In this document: in pieces, positions 8,299-16,742 of the stretch
Position numbering within the stretch: position 1 is the stretch's first letter
Layout of the letters: each line of letters opens with the position of its first letter
Notes under the pieces: generated by a model
Databases searched by the model: none
What the model saw: the letters and a program-made list of their open reading frames with translations, nothing else
What the model was told of the DNA's origin: nothing
Source: JAAYUJ01 sp963698165
Lineage (GTDB): Bacteria > Desulfobacterota > Syntrophobacteria > Syntrophobacterales > Syntrophobacteraceae
Assembly: GCA_963698165.1 (NCBI GenBank)
Contig: CAVOPT010000004.1
Span: forward strand, 1 to 64,000
DNA: 64,000 nucleotides
Direction of reading: 5' to 3'
Translations under genes and position numbers: made by a program

Positions 8299-8615
8299 GT
8301 AAGTCGTTGCCTTATGGTTTCCATGACGCCATCAATGTTTCCGAGAACTTCATGATTCCAGAACCTGAGAACTCGGAAACCCTGACTCCCAAGCCAAGTG
8401 TCCCTCTCCTCGTCCTTCTCTTTCTCTACGGCATGCTGACCGCCATCGACTTCTATAACAATTCCTGCCTCAAAACATACAAAATCCACGACATAGGGCC
8501 CTAATGGCTGCTGACGACGAACCTTGAAACCACACAATTGCTTTCTTCTCAGGTGCCGCCACAAGACCTTTTCAGCTTCGGTTGACCGCCGCCTGAGATC
8601 TTTGGCGATATCCAC
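8229..8615 (-). CDS. DUF559 endonuclease-like protein embedded in repeats
   Basis: About 128 aa, with the DUF559 / Vsr-like restriction-endonuclease fold: LRRRSTEAEKVLWRHLR, FKVRRQQPLGPYVVDFVC, an acidic core IVIEVDGGQH and GFRVLRFWNHEVL. DUF559 proteins are predicted nucleases of unknown role. GTG at 8615 puts the start at the usual distance from the domain; an ATG at 8672 inside the upstream repeat is possible. The C-terminus (PSPGPSHQGRG) is encoded by a copy of the dispersed CCTCCC hairpin repeat, and other copies lie on both sides. I have seen DUF559 genes with such repeat-derived tails elsewhere, so the nuclease and the repeats may form one selfish unit (inference). Confidence 0.7.
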   Translation of the reverse strand: MDIAKDLRRRSTEAEKVLWRHLRRKQLCGFKVRRQQPLGPYVVDFVCFEAGIVIEVDGGQHAVEKEKDEERDTWLGSQGFRVLRFWNHEVLGNIDGVMETIRQRLTTPSPGPSHQGRGVLSPGCDCPD

Positions 8616-8647
8616 AAGTTTCGAAGGGTTCGTAGGGGCCAATTTCC

Positions 8648-8740
8648 ACCCTCCCCCAGCCCCTCCCATCAAGGGAGGGGAGTTCTAATCACGGTAAGTG
8701 AACAGCATTGCCCCTAACCCCTCCCATCAAGGGAGGGGAA
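8648..8740. repeat. CCTCCC-type hairpin repeats, copies 4 and 5
   Basis: Two units with CCCCTCCCATCAAGGGAGGGG cores (8648-8681 and 8710-8740) lie upstream of the DUF559 gene, in opposite sense to copies 2 and 3. From 8741 to 9061 I see no gene. Confidence 0.75.
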
Positions 8741-9061
8741 TCTAGTCTATGCCGATTGGACTTTGGAAGTCGCTTTCAGAGCTTCATCGCGCGCGCATCT
8801 TCCGACCAAATGATCTTGTTAGCGCTTATGCCCATCAAGGGGAGGAACTGGCCAGACACTTTCGCCCGAATGTACTAGCCCAGCCCAGCAACCATGGGAC
8901 CCGGGCGGCAGCCGATGGCAGCAATCCCGGGTCCCGGCAGTGGGAAAAATCTCCGTATGCGCAATCCAAGCGCTCCAAGTCGGAAAAAAATCGGAAAAAA
9001 AGTGGGTGGCCCTTTCGGGCGCACCCACTCTCCAACTGACGAGAAATTACCACCTTTACCG

Positions 9062-12000
9062 TCACTTAACCCTGAAGAGCCCCCAGAGACCCTGATCGAC
9101 GCTGAAAGAAGCTTGATCCCGGTAGAGGTAGTCGCCGGTCACCCCTCCTTTGCCTCCTGCACCGTTCTGCGGTATCACCTCAAAGTGGCTGGTCGGTCCC
9201 CATCCTTCCTGGCTTCCGATCCACTGACTCCGTGGATTGTTGCCGATGGAAAAGGAGTTGAGGATGTAAGGCTCTCTCTGCCACACGTGACCGTGGAGGG
9301 AGAAGACGCTGTTGCGGTTCTGCCCGCCCGGGTCGAGGACATGGAACCTCACATCCTGCCCCTTTGCCGCCTTGAAGATCGGGGTTTCCGGATCCACACC
9401 GCCCACCGTGGGCGCACTGTTCGCGAATACGGCGTGCCAGTCGAACTGATGGGTCAAATCGAGTGGCGTGAAGGGGTTGATCCCCATCCTGTACCAGAGG
9501 GGTTCGCTCTTGTAGTTGATCGCCTTGTGGCCGGAGTCTTCGGCATCCTCCCCGCCGAAAATCTGCGGGACTGCCGTGCCGTTAGCCTGCCTCATGTTGA
9601 TGTCATGCTGCTTCAGGATGGTGAAATCCCTGAAGGGTTGAAACAACCCGTTCACTGTTGCGGAGGCCCGGGTGCCGGCGTCCGTGGTCCAGTTCGTTGC
9701 GAGGGCGGGCTCGATGATCAGGGCGCCAATAGCCCCCTTGCCCGTGTGTTTGATGGGATCGGAGGGGATGAGGTTTGTCCCGCCGAACTGTGCGGGTAGG
9801 GCTAGAAGGAGCTTGGTGTTCCGCACGTAGTTGATGTTGCCCGCATACCACCGGTAAACCTTGGATTCGTTTGGTTTGACCGTCTGCACAGGATTGGTGC
9901 CCACGTTGGTGCCATCGCCCCTCGTGATATCGAACTCCACGAGCTGCGGATGAAGGCCGACCTCGTTGGAAGGTCTCACCTGGTTTGCATTGAAGAAGGG
10001 GATGATCGGAGGAATCGTATTGAAGCCCGCAAGGTCAGGCATGAGAGCCGGATCCAGCGGCAGCTGATTGTTCAGCGTCACCTCGATGCACTCGCCGGCT
10101 TTGGCTCTGAGGACAAGAGGCTCGATGGGCACACCCGTTTTAAGCGTGCCGTCCGTATTCAGATCAGCGGTCTGTACGAAGAGGATCGCCGTGGGATCGT
10201 GGAGCGGGCCTGTAACTTTCGTGTTGTCCCCTACCCCTAAATCAGGCAGGAGGACGGCGCCCGGCGGCACCCGATCTGCGACTGTCGCCCGGGAATTGTA
10301 CACGAGGGTACCCCCCATCGGGTTGAGGTGCGAGAGAGCACCCACATCGTCGGCCTCAGGTATCGTCACGCCGAGGGGATTGCCGAGGGCCTTGTTGGCG
10401 AGCACGGCTGTGACGTTGTACTTCCTCTTGGGTGCGAGCGCAGGGCAGACACCCTTGAAGAAAAGGTTGTTGAACTCGGTGAGGTTGGTTATCGCATGGC
10501 CGTCCGCCCCTATAGGGTTGTTTGGAAGTGTCTTGAGGTCAGTTCTGGCCTTTCCGTAGCTGCGCATGAGACCCCAGCTCCCGTTCCACCAGCCGTTGAT
10601 GGATGCGTTGGTCGTGTACAGGTAGTCGGCGGTGTTAGTGGGGTTCTGAACCTGGCCCTTGTCCGCTATAACGGGAGTCTTGAACTGGAACTGCTCGGAG
10701 ATGCCCATGGACTGGGTGTTTCGGTACCCGGAATTGGGGCTCGCATACTCCTGAGTCCACTTCATGCCATGGACGGTCATCATGTGGCTCTCCTCCGTCG
10801 CGCCCACCTGCACCCTCAGACGGACCTGGTCGTCCTCATAGACCCTGAGGAGAGGGGTGAACGGGTCGAAGTCCCCCATGTCTTCGGCAATCGGCTCCAC
10901 GAAGAAAGTGGGTTGCACGTTCAAATCAGGGATCGCACGCTCAATCGACCGAAGTGCGTGGGAAAGGTCACCTTGCACGCCTGCCGCCTGGGCCACATTG
11001 TTGTCCCGGTTGTTGGCGGGCAAACGGTTCGCCACGCGCAGCGCCAAAGTCTCGTTCCTGTAGTTCACGAGGAAGGTGCCGTCATCCTGCGCGGAGATGG
11101 CCGTCGGACAGCCCGCATCTCCTATCGGGAGCCCGTTGGGACATACTCCGGCTACGATAGGCGGTAGGTGGAGAAAGGGAAGGCCTACCTCGTCGCCCCC
11201 GGGAGGGTTGATGGCCCCTGCGGGATCAGGACCCGGGTTCAGGGCATCACCGCCGCTTCCTGCCCGGTACGCGAGGAAGAAGTCCTGGAACTCGAGGAAA
11301 AACTCGCGGTAGCTGTTGGCACCATCCTCGATGTTGGCGGCGAACCAGGTCGGGCCGCCGTCATCGCGACCAGTTCCCAACAGAGCGCCCGTCTCGGGGT
11401 GCTTCCACACAGAGCCCCGAGGTTCGGAGAGGAGAGTCGCGTAAAGGCCCAGCTGCTGGTGGGTGGAAGGGCCGAAGTGGTCGTGGGTGAAAACGTTGCC
11501 GAGCCCCCTGTCTTTCCCCTGGTTGTTGAGGAGAGGGTCCATGTACCACTTCTGGAGTTGAGTCCGTGCACCCGTGATGTCTCTGCCGTTGAACGTGGAG
11601 CCGAAAAAGGAGTGAAGTTTCGGCTCGAAACAAGCGGGCTTTCCAGGTTGGCCACACTGGTTGAACGTGTTGATGGCATGAATCCGCTCCCGGATCTCGT
11701 CCGGGCTCATGGTGCCGTCCTCGTAGTTCCAGCCGTTGCCGGCACCGTCCGAAGACGTCACATCGAACTTCACGAGGTGGATGTGCTGGCCGACGACATC
11801 GGTGGGTGTCTTGACCTGGAAGTCATCCTGCTCGTACACGCTCGGGATGAGGTTGGTGTGCCAGAACTCGATGCACTCGCCTGTGTTGGCCCGCATCACA
11901 AAGGGCTGCGGGGGCCTGTCTCCATTCACCGTCGGCCCTGCGTCTTCCCACAAGGACTCGATACGGGCCTGGGGATGGTGCCAGCCCACTTTGTTGACCG

Positions 12001-14293
12001 TCATGTCGAACTGGAACATTACGCCTTTGTAAATCCTGTTGACACTGGCGCTCAGGGCCCCTGCAATGCTACCAGGCAGCGGGTCGCCGTTGTCCTGCCT
12101 GCAGGGCTCCGCAAAGGGGGCGCCTGGCGAAGGGGGAAGACCGTTCAGCTCGTACTGGGCCGGCGTCCCATCGGGTTTGAACGTCGGGTGCAAAAGCTGG
12201 GCATGGGCCTCCATGGCGTTCAATTCCGCCTGGGTTCCGGTCTCCGGAACCACTTCCGAGGCCACGCTGTCCAATTTCTTGTCGAAGGAAAGTGTGGTCA
12301 CTACGGAGGTCGTCTCGCCGCTAAGAATCAGGTGCCTTGGGAGTCCGCCGTCTTCAAGCCCGCTTCCGTCGATCATCGGGGCCATGTCGAGCACGGGAGT
12401 GGACGGCCTGTGGCCCGCACGCGCCGCGATGTAGAAGGGGAAGCCGGGGTTCAGCTTCTTATTCACCAGATCAGCCTGATCGAACTTGATCTGGCCTCCG
12501 TTATTGACCGGGCCGCACACTGCGGCATCTCTGGCCGGGTCGCCAGGCAGTGCAGGTTCCCGACAGGATACGATCTCGACCTTACCGGGCATTGGGGCCA
12601 TGGCCAGCCCAGGCATCGGGACGACCGCCGGAATGGGGGTTCCTGCGACGATCTCACCGTCGGGGTAGGCTCTGGAGCCCGCCACCGGGATACCATTAAC
12701 GAGGGGGGTTCCTCCCTCGAAAGTGTCGTTGTTACGCCACAGTGCCCACATGCCCTGTGCGAAGTGGGGATAGAAGTGGCAGTGGTAGATGGCGTCGCCG
12801 GGGGTCTTGTTCCTGTTTCCGCTCCCGCCATGGGCGATGTCATACGTGTAGCCGGAGCCCGGACCGACCTGCTGGGCGTCCAGATAGTTGGAGTTGTCGT
12901 CGTTGGGGGTAAACAACCACTGGTGGGAATGGAGGTGATAAATGTGGTGTTCTTTGGGACCGTTGTGAACATTCCTGAACTTCACGTGGTCGTTGATGTA
13001 GCTGTGGTGCACGTTCGAGGGGTCATCGGGGAAGAACGCCCTGCTTGCCTTCGGCCTCGGGGCAGGCTGCGGGTCTAATGTTCCGGCGTTGATCTGCCCC
13101 AGGGTCTGGGGCGCATTGGCCGGCACGTCGACGATCATTGCCGGATCGCCCACCGCCCAGGAGGTGAGGAAGAACTCCTCGTACTTGCAGCCCGCGCAAT
13201 CAGCCATTGGCCCAACAGCCTTGCGGTTGGCAAGGATTTCAGGCCCGATGGCCGCGGAACCGTAGTTGATGGCGAACCCGTCTTTCACCCCGTTCAATAT
13301 GGCCTTAAACGTTGGGTTCGTGAACTCGGGGAATGCCTGGACCATCTGGGTTTCGTCGTGGAAAATGGTGGTGAATTCGCGGAAGGGTTGCTGCCTGTTG
13401 GGATAAGCCGGGTTTGCAGGAAACTGTCCTGCAGGGAAAAACCCCAGGTTCGGCCCTGTGATGATGGCGTTGATGTCGCTGTGGACGGTCTTGTTGACGT
13501 CGCGCATCTTCAGCACGGGCCGCCCACGCAGCGAAACATCCGGCCAGTCGGCAGGATAGCGCTTGTTGTAGTCGACGATCGGGTGACCGTCCGCTGTTTT
13601 TGTCGGCGCGACCAGCTGCATCTCGTCGTAGGTGATCTGGCTCCGAAGCCAGACTGAACCTTTCGGCTCCACGTTCACGGCCCCGAAGAGACCCCAGCTC
13701 AAGGTGCCGCCTTTGCCCTCACCACCATCCGGAGCCGCTTCACTGTAAAGGTGGTAGACATTCTCCTTCTCGGCATAGAGCTTGTAGACCTTGCTCTGAC
13801 CAGGGTCGGCGAAACTGCTCGCATTCTTGCCCACAAAGGAGCCGTCGCTCGCAATACTGCCCACCAACTGCATGCCGTTTACGTGAATGCCGGCTTGCCG
13901 AGTGAAAGGCTGTTCTCCCTGAGGCGCAGGATTGAGCAGATTCGTGAAGTTGATCTGGAGGCATTCTCCCTCGTTCACCCTCAGGACTATGGGTCGGGGC
14001 CGCTTGTTACTCCTGAGCTTGACCTGACCGGCTATTCCACCGGCCCCGATGGGCAACCCATTCGTCTTATCGACCACGTCCTCTCTGAGGGCAAACATCA
14101 TCCCGTTGGGGTTGATGGCCCCGAGCCTGTTGAAGGTAATGGGTTGGTCGAAGGCCACTACGTCTGCCGTGACCGTGCTCGTGCACTGGGCGTTCGCACC
14201 GGAGCAGAGCGAGAGAACGATGAGCAGCGGTGCAACGCCGGCGCAAAGCATCCTCCTCAAACGTCTTTTTCGCCTGGTAAAGTTCCCGTCCAT
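9062..14293 (-). CDS. Giant multicopper oxidase, MofA/OmpB-like, exported
   Basis: A 1743-aa secreted protein with several cupredoxin-like domains. The start at 14293 (MDGNFTRRKRR) has AAGGAAGG 7-8 bases upstream and gives a good signal peptide ending near SGANA; an upstream frame start at 14356 is less likely. Copper motifs: HLHSHQW near residue 447; a type 1 site HCHFYPHFAQGM near 501 (HCHx3Hx4M); GQHIHLVKFD near 834; FTHDHFGPSTHQQ near 935-947; HMMTVHGMKW near 1170; LHPQLVEFD near 1448; and LHGHVW near 1667. Size and motifs match the MofA type (Leptothrix putative manganese oxidase) and large Geobacter outer-surface multicopper oxidases such as OmpB. The gene follows a receiver-domain gene with a sigma-54 type promoter. 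Substrate, and use of O2 in a presumed anaerobe, are unknown. Confidence 0.87.
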   Translation of the reverse strand: MDGNFTRRKRRLRRMLCAGVAPLLIVLSLCSGANAQCTSTVTADVVAFDQPITFNRLGAINPNGMMFALREDVVDKTNGLPIGAGGIAGQVKLRSNKRPRPIVLRVNEGECLQINFTNLLNPAPQGEQPFTRQAGIHVNGMQLVGSIASDGSFVGKNASSFADPGQSKVYKLYAEKENVYHLYSEAAPDGGEGKGGTLSWGLFGAVNVEPKGSVWLRSQITYDEMQLVAPTKTADGHPIVDYNKRYPADWPDVSLRGRPVLKMRDVNKTVHSDINAIITGPNLGFFPAGQFPANPAYPNRQQPFREFTTIFHDETQMVQAFPEFTNPTFKAILNGVKDGFAINYGSAAIGPEILANRKAVGPMADCAGCKYEEFFLTSWAVGDPAMIVDVPANAPQTLGQINAGTLDPQPAPRPKASRAFFPDDPSNVHHSYINDHVKFRNVHNGPKEHHIYHLHSHQWLFTPNDDNSNYLDAQQVGPGSGYTYDIAHGGSGNRNKTPGDAIYHCHFYPHFAQGMWALWRNNDTFEGGTPLVNGIPVAGSRAYPDGEIVAGTPIPAVVPMPGLAMAPMPGKVEIVSCREPALPGDPARDAAVCGPVNNGGQIKFDQADLVNKKLNPGFPFYIAARAGHRPSTPVLDMAPMIDGSGLEDGGLPRHLILSGETTSVVTTLSFDKKLDSVASEVVPETGTQAELNAMEAHAQLLHPTFKPDGTPAQYELNGLPPSPGAPFAEPCRQDNGDPLPGSIAGALSASVNRIYKGVMFQFDMTVNKVGWHHPQARIESLWEDAGPTVNGDRPPQPFVMRANTGECIEFWHTNLIPSVYEQDDFQVKTPTDVVGQHIHLVKFDVTSSDGAGNGWNYEDGTMSPDEIRERIHAINTFNQCGQPGKPACFEPKLHSFFGSTFNGRDITGARTQLQKWYMDPLLNNQGKDRGLGNVFTHDHFGPSTHQQLGLYATLLSEPRGSVWKHPETGALLGTGRDDGGPTWFAANIEDGANSYREFFLEFQDFFLAYRAGSGGDALNPGPDPAGAINPPGGDEVGLPFLHLPPIVAGVCPNGLPIGDAGCPTAISAQDDGTFLVNYRNETLALRVANRLPANNRDNNVAQAAGVQGDLSHALRSIERAIPDLNVQPTFFVEPIAEDMGDFDPFTPLLRVYEDDQVRLRVQVGATEESHMMTVHGMKWTQEYASPNSGYRNTQSMGISEQFQFKTPVIADKGQVQNPTNTADYLYTTNASINGWWNGSWGLMRSYGKARTDLKTLPNNPIGADGHAITNLTEFNNLFFKGVCPALAPKRKYNVTAVLANKALGNPLGVTIPEADDVGALSHLNPMGGTLVYNSRATVADRVPPGAVLLPDLGVGDNTKVTGPLHDPTAILFVQTADLNTDGTLKTGVPIEPLVLRAKAGECIEVTLNNQLPLDPALMPDLAGFNTIPPIIPFFNANQVRPSNEVGLHPQLVEFDITRGDGTNVGTNPVQTVKPNESKVYRWYAGNINYVRNTKLLLALPAQFGGTNLIPSDPIKHTGKGAIGALIIEPALATNWTTDAGTRASATVNGLFQPFRDFTILKQHDINMRQANGTAVPQIFGGEDAEDSGHKAINYKSEPLWYRMGINPFTPLDLTHQFDWHAVFANSAPTVGGVDPETPIFKAAKGQDVRFHVLDPGGQNRNSVFSLHGHVWQREPYILNSFSIGNNPRSQWIGSQEGWGPTSHFEVIPQNGAGGKGGVTGDYLYRDQASFSVDQGLWGLFRVK

Positions 14294-14425
14294 AAAACCT
14301 TCCTTTCTGTTGATTGTTGGCAGCCTATTAACGAATACGACACGGTCATTCATCAAAGTCAGCAGGAAAAATCCCCCCCGTGGGACAACGCAGCAGCCAC
14401 TCGGTTAGGGAACGGTTTCAGCACA

Positions 14426-14812
14426 TCATGCAGCTTCAATCATGTGCTCAAGACAGTCTCCAACGCTTTTTGCCGTGAGAGGCTTCTCGATGACAGCATC
14501 CACTTCCATCTCGAGAACGCCAGCAGGGTGAGCAGCCTCTCTGGGGCTTGTCAGGAGCACCCTCTTGCAAGCAGGGTGAGAACTTCTTGAGAGGCTGAAG
14601 AACTCAAGGCAGTCCTGGTTTGGCACGGACTGGTCACACAGGATGATGTCGAAGTCCTCTCTGTCGAGGGCTTCAATCCCTTCCCTCACAGTCTCGCACG
14701 CCGTCAGTTCACACTCCCTGGCCTCCAAAAATGAAACCATTGAACTCCTCACCAGTTCATCGCCATCGATGAGCAGCACCTTTTTGCGGAGCTTTTCAGG
14801 CTGCAAAACCAT
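14426..14812 (-). CDS. Single-domain response regulator (receiver), paralogue A
   Basis: A 128-aa CheY-like receiver: acidic pocket IDGDE (15-19), phosphoacceptor D60 (IILCD), T88 (LLTS) and K110 (IEKPL). There is no output domain. It is a close paralogue of the gene at 26165-26551. The paralogue's start supports ATG at 14812 (GGGGAGAGGA upstream) rather than the longer frame. The two genes share promoter, upstream boxes and even the first bases after their stops. It is the first gene before the giant multicopper oxidase, 132 bp away, without an obvious terminator between them. It may relay phosphate from the kinases encoded at 28.7-33.5 kb, or work through protein contacts. Confidence 0.88.
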   Translation of the reverse strand: MVLQPEKLRKKVLLIDGDELVRSSMVSFLEARECELTACETVREGIEALDREDFDIILCDQSVPNQDCLEFFSLSRSSHPACKRVLLTSPREAAHPAGVLEMEVDAVIEKPLTAKSVGDCLEHMIEAA

Positions 14813-14868
14813 TCTCACGTCCTCTCCCCGCCTAAAAAAAACCTCAAGTTGAGTTTGTTTCTGCCGAT

Positions 14869-14884
14869 TGCAAGAGGTGTGCCT
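14869..14884 (-). promoter_or_regulatory. Sigma-54 promoter of the receiver A / multicopper oxidase unit
   Basis: On the minus strand AGGCACACCTCTTGCA has GG-N10-GC with near-consensus -24 (GGCAC) and -12 (TTGCA) elements, 57 bases before the ATG at 14812. The same arrangement precedes the paralogous gene. Confidence 0.72.
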
Positions 14885-14978
14885 TGAGTCGAAGACTGTC
14901 AAATGGTAATGAATTTCAATACTTGAGTCTTTCTCCATGATTCCTGGCCCGGAGCCTTTGCCCCGCTTTTAGAAAAAT

Positions 14979-15009
14979 TTCGAAATGGGATTCGAAAAAC
15001 TTCGAATCT
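14979..15009. promoter_or_regulatory. Triple TTCGAA array, probable activator site
   Basis: Perfect TTCGAA boxes start at 14980, 14992 and 15002 (spacing 12 and 10), about 100-125 bp upstream of the sigma-54 type promoter. An array with identical spacing precedes the paralogue. Position and palindromic form fit an enhancer for an NtrC-type protein. That the regulator at 27037 binds it is inference. Confidence 0.6.
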
Positions 15010-15057
15010 GGAAAAACTTGATATACCAAGCCTTAAAAGTGTTCTTTCAGGGGGTAA

Positions 15058-15146
15058 TCATCTGGTGGCGTCAATGGGGCCGCTTTCTAGAGCGCATTTG
15101 ACCAAGTCGGCGGTGTCTTTGACATTCAGTTTTGTCTTGAAACCGC
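15058..15146 (-). pseudogene. Remnant of a LuxR-type regulator C-terminus
   Basis: About 27 codons ending in TGA encode KTKLNVKDTADLVKCALESG, the pattern of the last helices of LuxR/NarL HTH domains. Upstream the frame is closed by a stop, so only the tail remains. No intact relative lies beside it. Confidence 0.5.
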
Positions 15147-15206
15147 AGGAGGCAGGAGGGGCATAAGCGCTGACCTAATTCCGGATACTCACGGTCGAGG
15201 CTGCGG

Positions 15207-15293
15207 ACTCCCCTCCCTTGGTGGGAGGGGTTGGGGGCAATACTGTTGAGTTAAGGCAGTCTTCCATCCATAGTTCCCCTCCCGCCAAGGGGA
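15207..15293. repeat. CCTCCC-type double hairpin repeat, copy 6
   Basis: Two hairpin blocks (15207-15240 and 15273-15293) are joined by a spacer containing AATACTGTTGAGTTAAGG. The copy at 34826-34900 has the same two-hairpin form and nearly the same spacer, so the double unit is itself a repeated entity. Confidence 0.75.
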
Positions 15294-15391
15294 TTCGAGA
15301 TCCGGTACTGCGCCGCCGTGTAATAGGCCCAACCCCAACATTCGCACTACCAGGGGCAAAGTAGCACGTCTCTATGGACCATAAGTTGATA

Positions 15392-15760
15392 TCAAGTCAA
15401 TGCAGCCCTGCGAATTCTAAAGCCATCATTCTCCAATACGATCAAAGTCCCTCGAATGGCAGAAATGTCAAACTGCTTCAAGAAATGCTCAAGGGCCTGA
15501 GTGACATCGTCAAGCAGAGGTGGATGGATGCGAATTCGAATAACTCCCCAATGGGTATTAGGCGGGTAAAGAACGAGATCAGCAAAATGTTTGTCGAAAG
15601 TGATTAGAGTCCTTTCTTCGTGCCGGGCCAGCTCCATAATATGGTCATCGGATGCGCCAAGCATTTCAAGTTCTTTGGTGTGGACGACATCAAAGCCCAT
15701 ATCACGCAAGAAGACTCCAATAGGAAGAGGGACATTTTCATCCAGCAGGAACTTTATCAT
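15392..15760 (-). CDS. DUF5615 PIN-like toxin
   Basis: A 122-aa protein, MIKFLLDENVPLPIG at the start, with LLDEN and LITFDKHFADL, the acidic motifs of the PIN-like DUF5615 family (VapC-like putative RNases). The ATG overlaps the stop of the upstream DUF433 gene (TGATG), the standard layout of DUF433/DUF5615 toxin-antitoxin modules. A longer frame start at 15826 would run deep into the antitoxin gene and was rejected. Confidence 0.85.
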   Translation of the reverse strand: MIKFLLDENVPLPIGVFLRDMGFDVVHTKELEMLGASDDHIMELARHEERTLITFDKHFADLVLYPPNTHWGVIRIRIHPPLLDDVTQALEHFLKQFDISAIRGTLIVLENDGFRIRRAALT

Positions 15761-16002
15761 CAGGCTGATCTCTCGAAAGGAACATACTCGGCATCGCGTA
15801 TCAAGCCGGCTGCATAGTGCAGACAAGCCTCGACATCTTGCCTATCAATCTGAGGATAATAGTCCTGAATAATCCTGTCCGGCGCAAGCCCTGCCTCCAG
15901 AAGTTCCAAGACCAAATACACCATAATCCTGGTGCCCTTGATGCACGGCTGACCATGACACACATGTGGATCAACGGAAATGCGTTCCATGAGTCTTTTC
16001 AT
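15760..16002 (-). CDS. DUF433 antitoxin
   Basis: An 80-aa protein of the DUF433 family: ISVDPHVCHGQPCIKGTRI near the N-terminus, then the VLELLEAGLAPDRII winged-helix part. It overlaps the toxin gene by one base and should neutralise it and autorepress the pair. It lies beside a serine recombinase and a Tn3 remnant, consistent with a mobile context. Confidence 0.88.
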   Translation of the reverse strand: MKRLMERISVDPHVCHGQPCIKGTRIMVYLVLELLEAGLAPDRIIQDYYPQIDRQDVEACLHYAAGLIRDAEYVPFERSA

Positions 16003-16011
16003 ATGACGGCC

Positions 16012-16707
16012 TCACCTATTTATTGCCTGCTGAGTGTTCATCTTTTTGGATCGATTCCTTTGGACAACGCTCATGTCCGTGTTTTTGCTAAGACCAAGTT
16101 CTTTGGCGATAGTTCGATAGGAAAGGCCTTTGTCCACAAAGTGAAGTACCCTGGGAGCAAGCCGATCAGATTTAGGTCGTTCGCCAGGTTTGCGGCCAAA
16201 CACCTTTCCTCTGGCTTTGGCGGCAGCGATGCCCGATCGAATGCGCTCTCTAAGCAGGTCGCGTTCAAACTCGGCCAAGACTGCCATCAGGGAGGCAACA
16301 AGTTTGCCCTGAGGAGTGCTTAGGTCGAACTGTAGCCCCGTCTGGGCAATCAGCGAGACGTTCCAGCTCTGGAGATCATGGAGGGTGTCTAGAAGATCGA
16401 AGGTGCTGCGCCCCCATCGGGTAAGCTCCGTGACGACAATGGCGTCGATGGCTCGTTTCTGAGCCAGGGCCATGACCTTCTTCCGTTCGGAGCGTTCGTC
16501 CTTGGAGCCGGAAGCCACCTCCTTCCATACACCTGCCACTTCGAAGCCTGCCTGCTCAGCGTAGGCCCGCACCTCCCACTCTTGCCGTTCACATGACTGA
16601 TCGGCAGTGGAGACCCGGCAGTAAATCGCCACTCGCTGTCCTAATTGAACCTGCCGAACTTCGGCCACCGGAAATACAGTGATGACGTATCGTGTAAACT
16701 GTATCAT
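16012..16707 (-). CDS. Serine recombinase (resolvase/invertase family)
   Basis: A 231-aa protein. Its catalytic N-domain starts with VAIYCRVSTADQSCERQ (nucleophile Ser in RVST), then VTELTRWGRSTFDLL and the LVASLMAVLAEFERDLLRERI helix. A C-terminal HTH (GLSYRTIAKELGLSKNT) follows. It is transcribed divergently from a Tn3-family transposase remnant with a 35-bp gap, the usual place of a res site, so it is probably the resolvase of that transposon. The last dozen residues look atypical and may reflect a small frameshift. Confidence 0.85.
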   Translation of the reverse strand: MIQFTRYVITVFPVAEVRQVQLGQRVAIYCRVSTADQSCERQEWEVRAYAEQAGFEVAGVWKEVASGSKDERSERKKVMALAQKRAIDAIVVTELTRWGRSTFDLLDTLHDLQSWNVSLIAQTGLQFDLSTPQGKLVASLMAVLAEFERDLLRERIRSGIAAAKARGKVFGRKPGERPKSDRLAPRVLHFVDKGLSYRTIAKELGLSKNTDMSVVQRNRSKKMNTQQAINR

Positions 16708-16742
16708 TGACAGTTAAGTCAAACAAGTAGAACGCAGGACAT

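Noticed and set aside
8749..9039. 96-codon plus frame downstream of the multicopper oxidase
   Set aside because: No ribosome site or family resemblance.
11168..13078. 636-codon plus-strand frame opposite the multicopper oxidase
   Set aside because: Antisense shadow; copper motifs and export signal are on the minus strand.
14947..14966. TGGCCC...TTTGCC resembling a sigma-54 site on the plus strand
   Set aside because: The GG-to-GC spacing is 12 rather than 10, and it points away from the gene.
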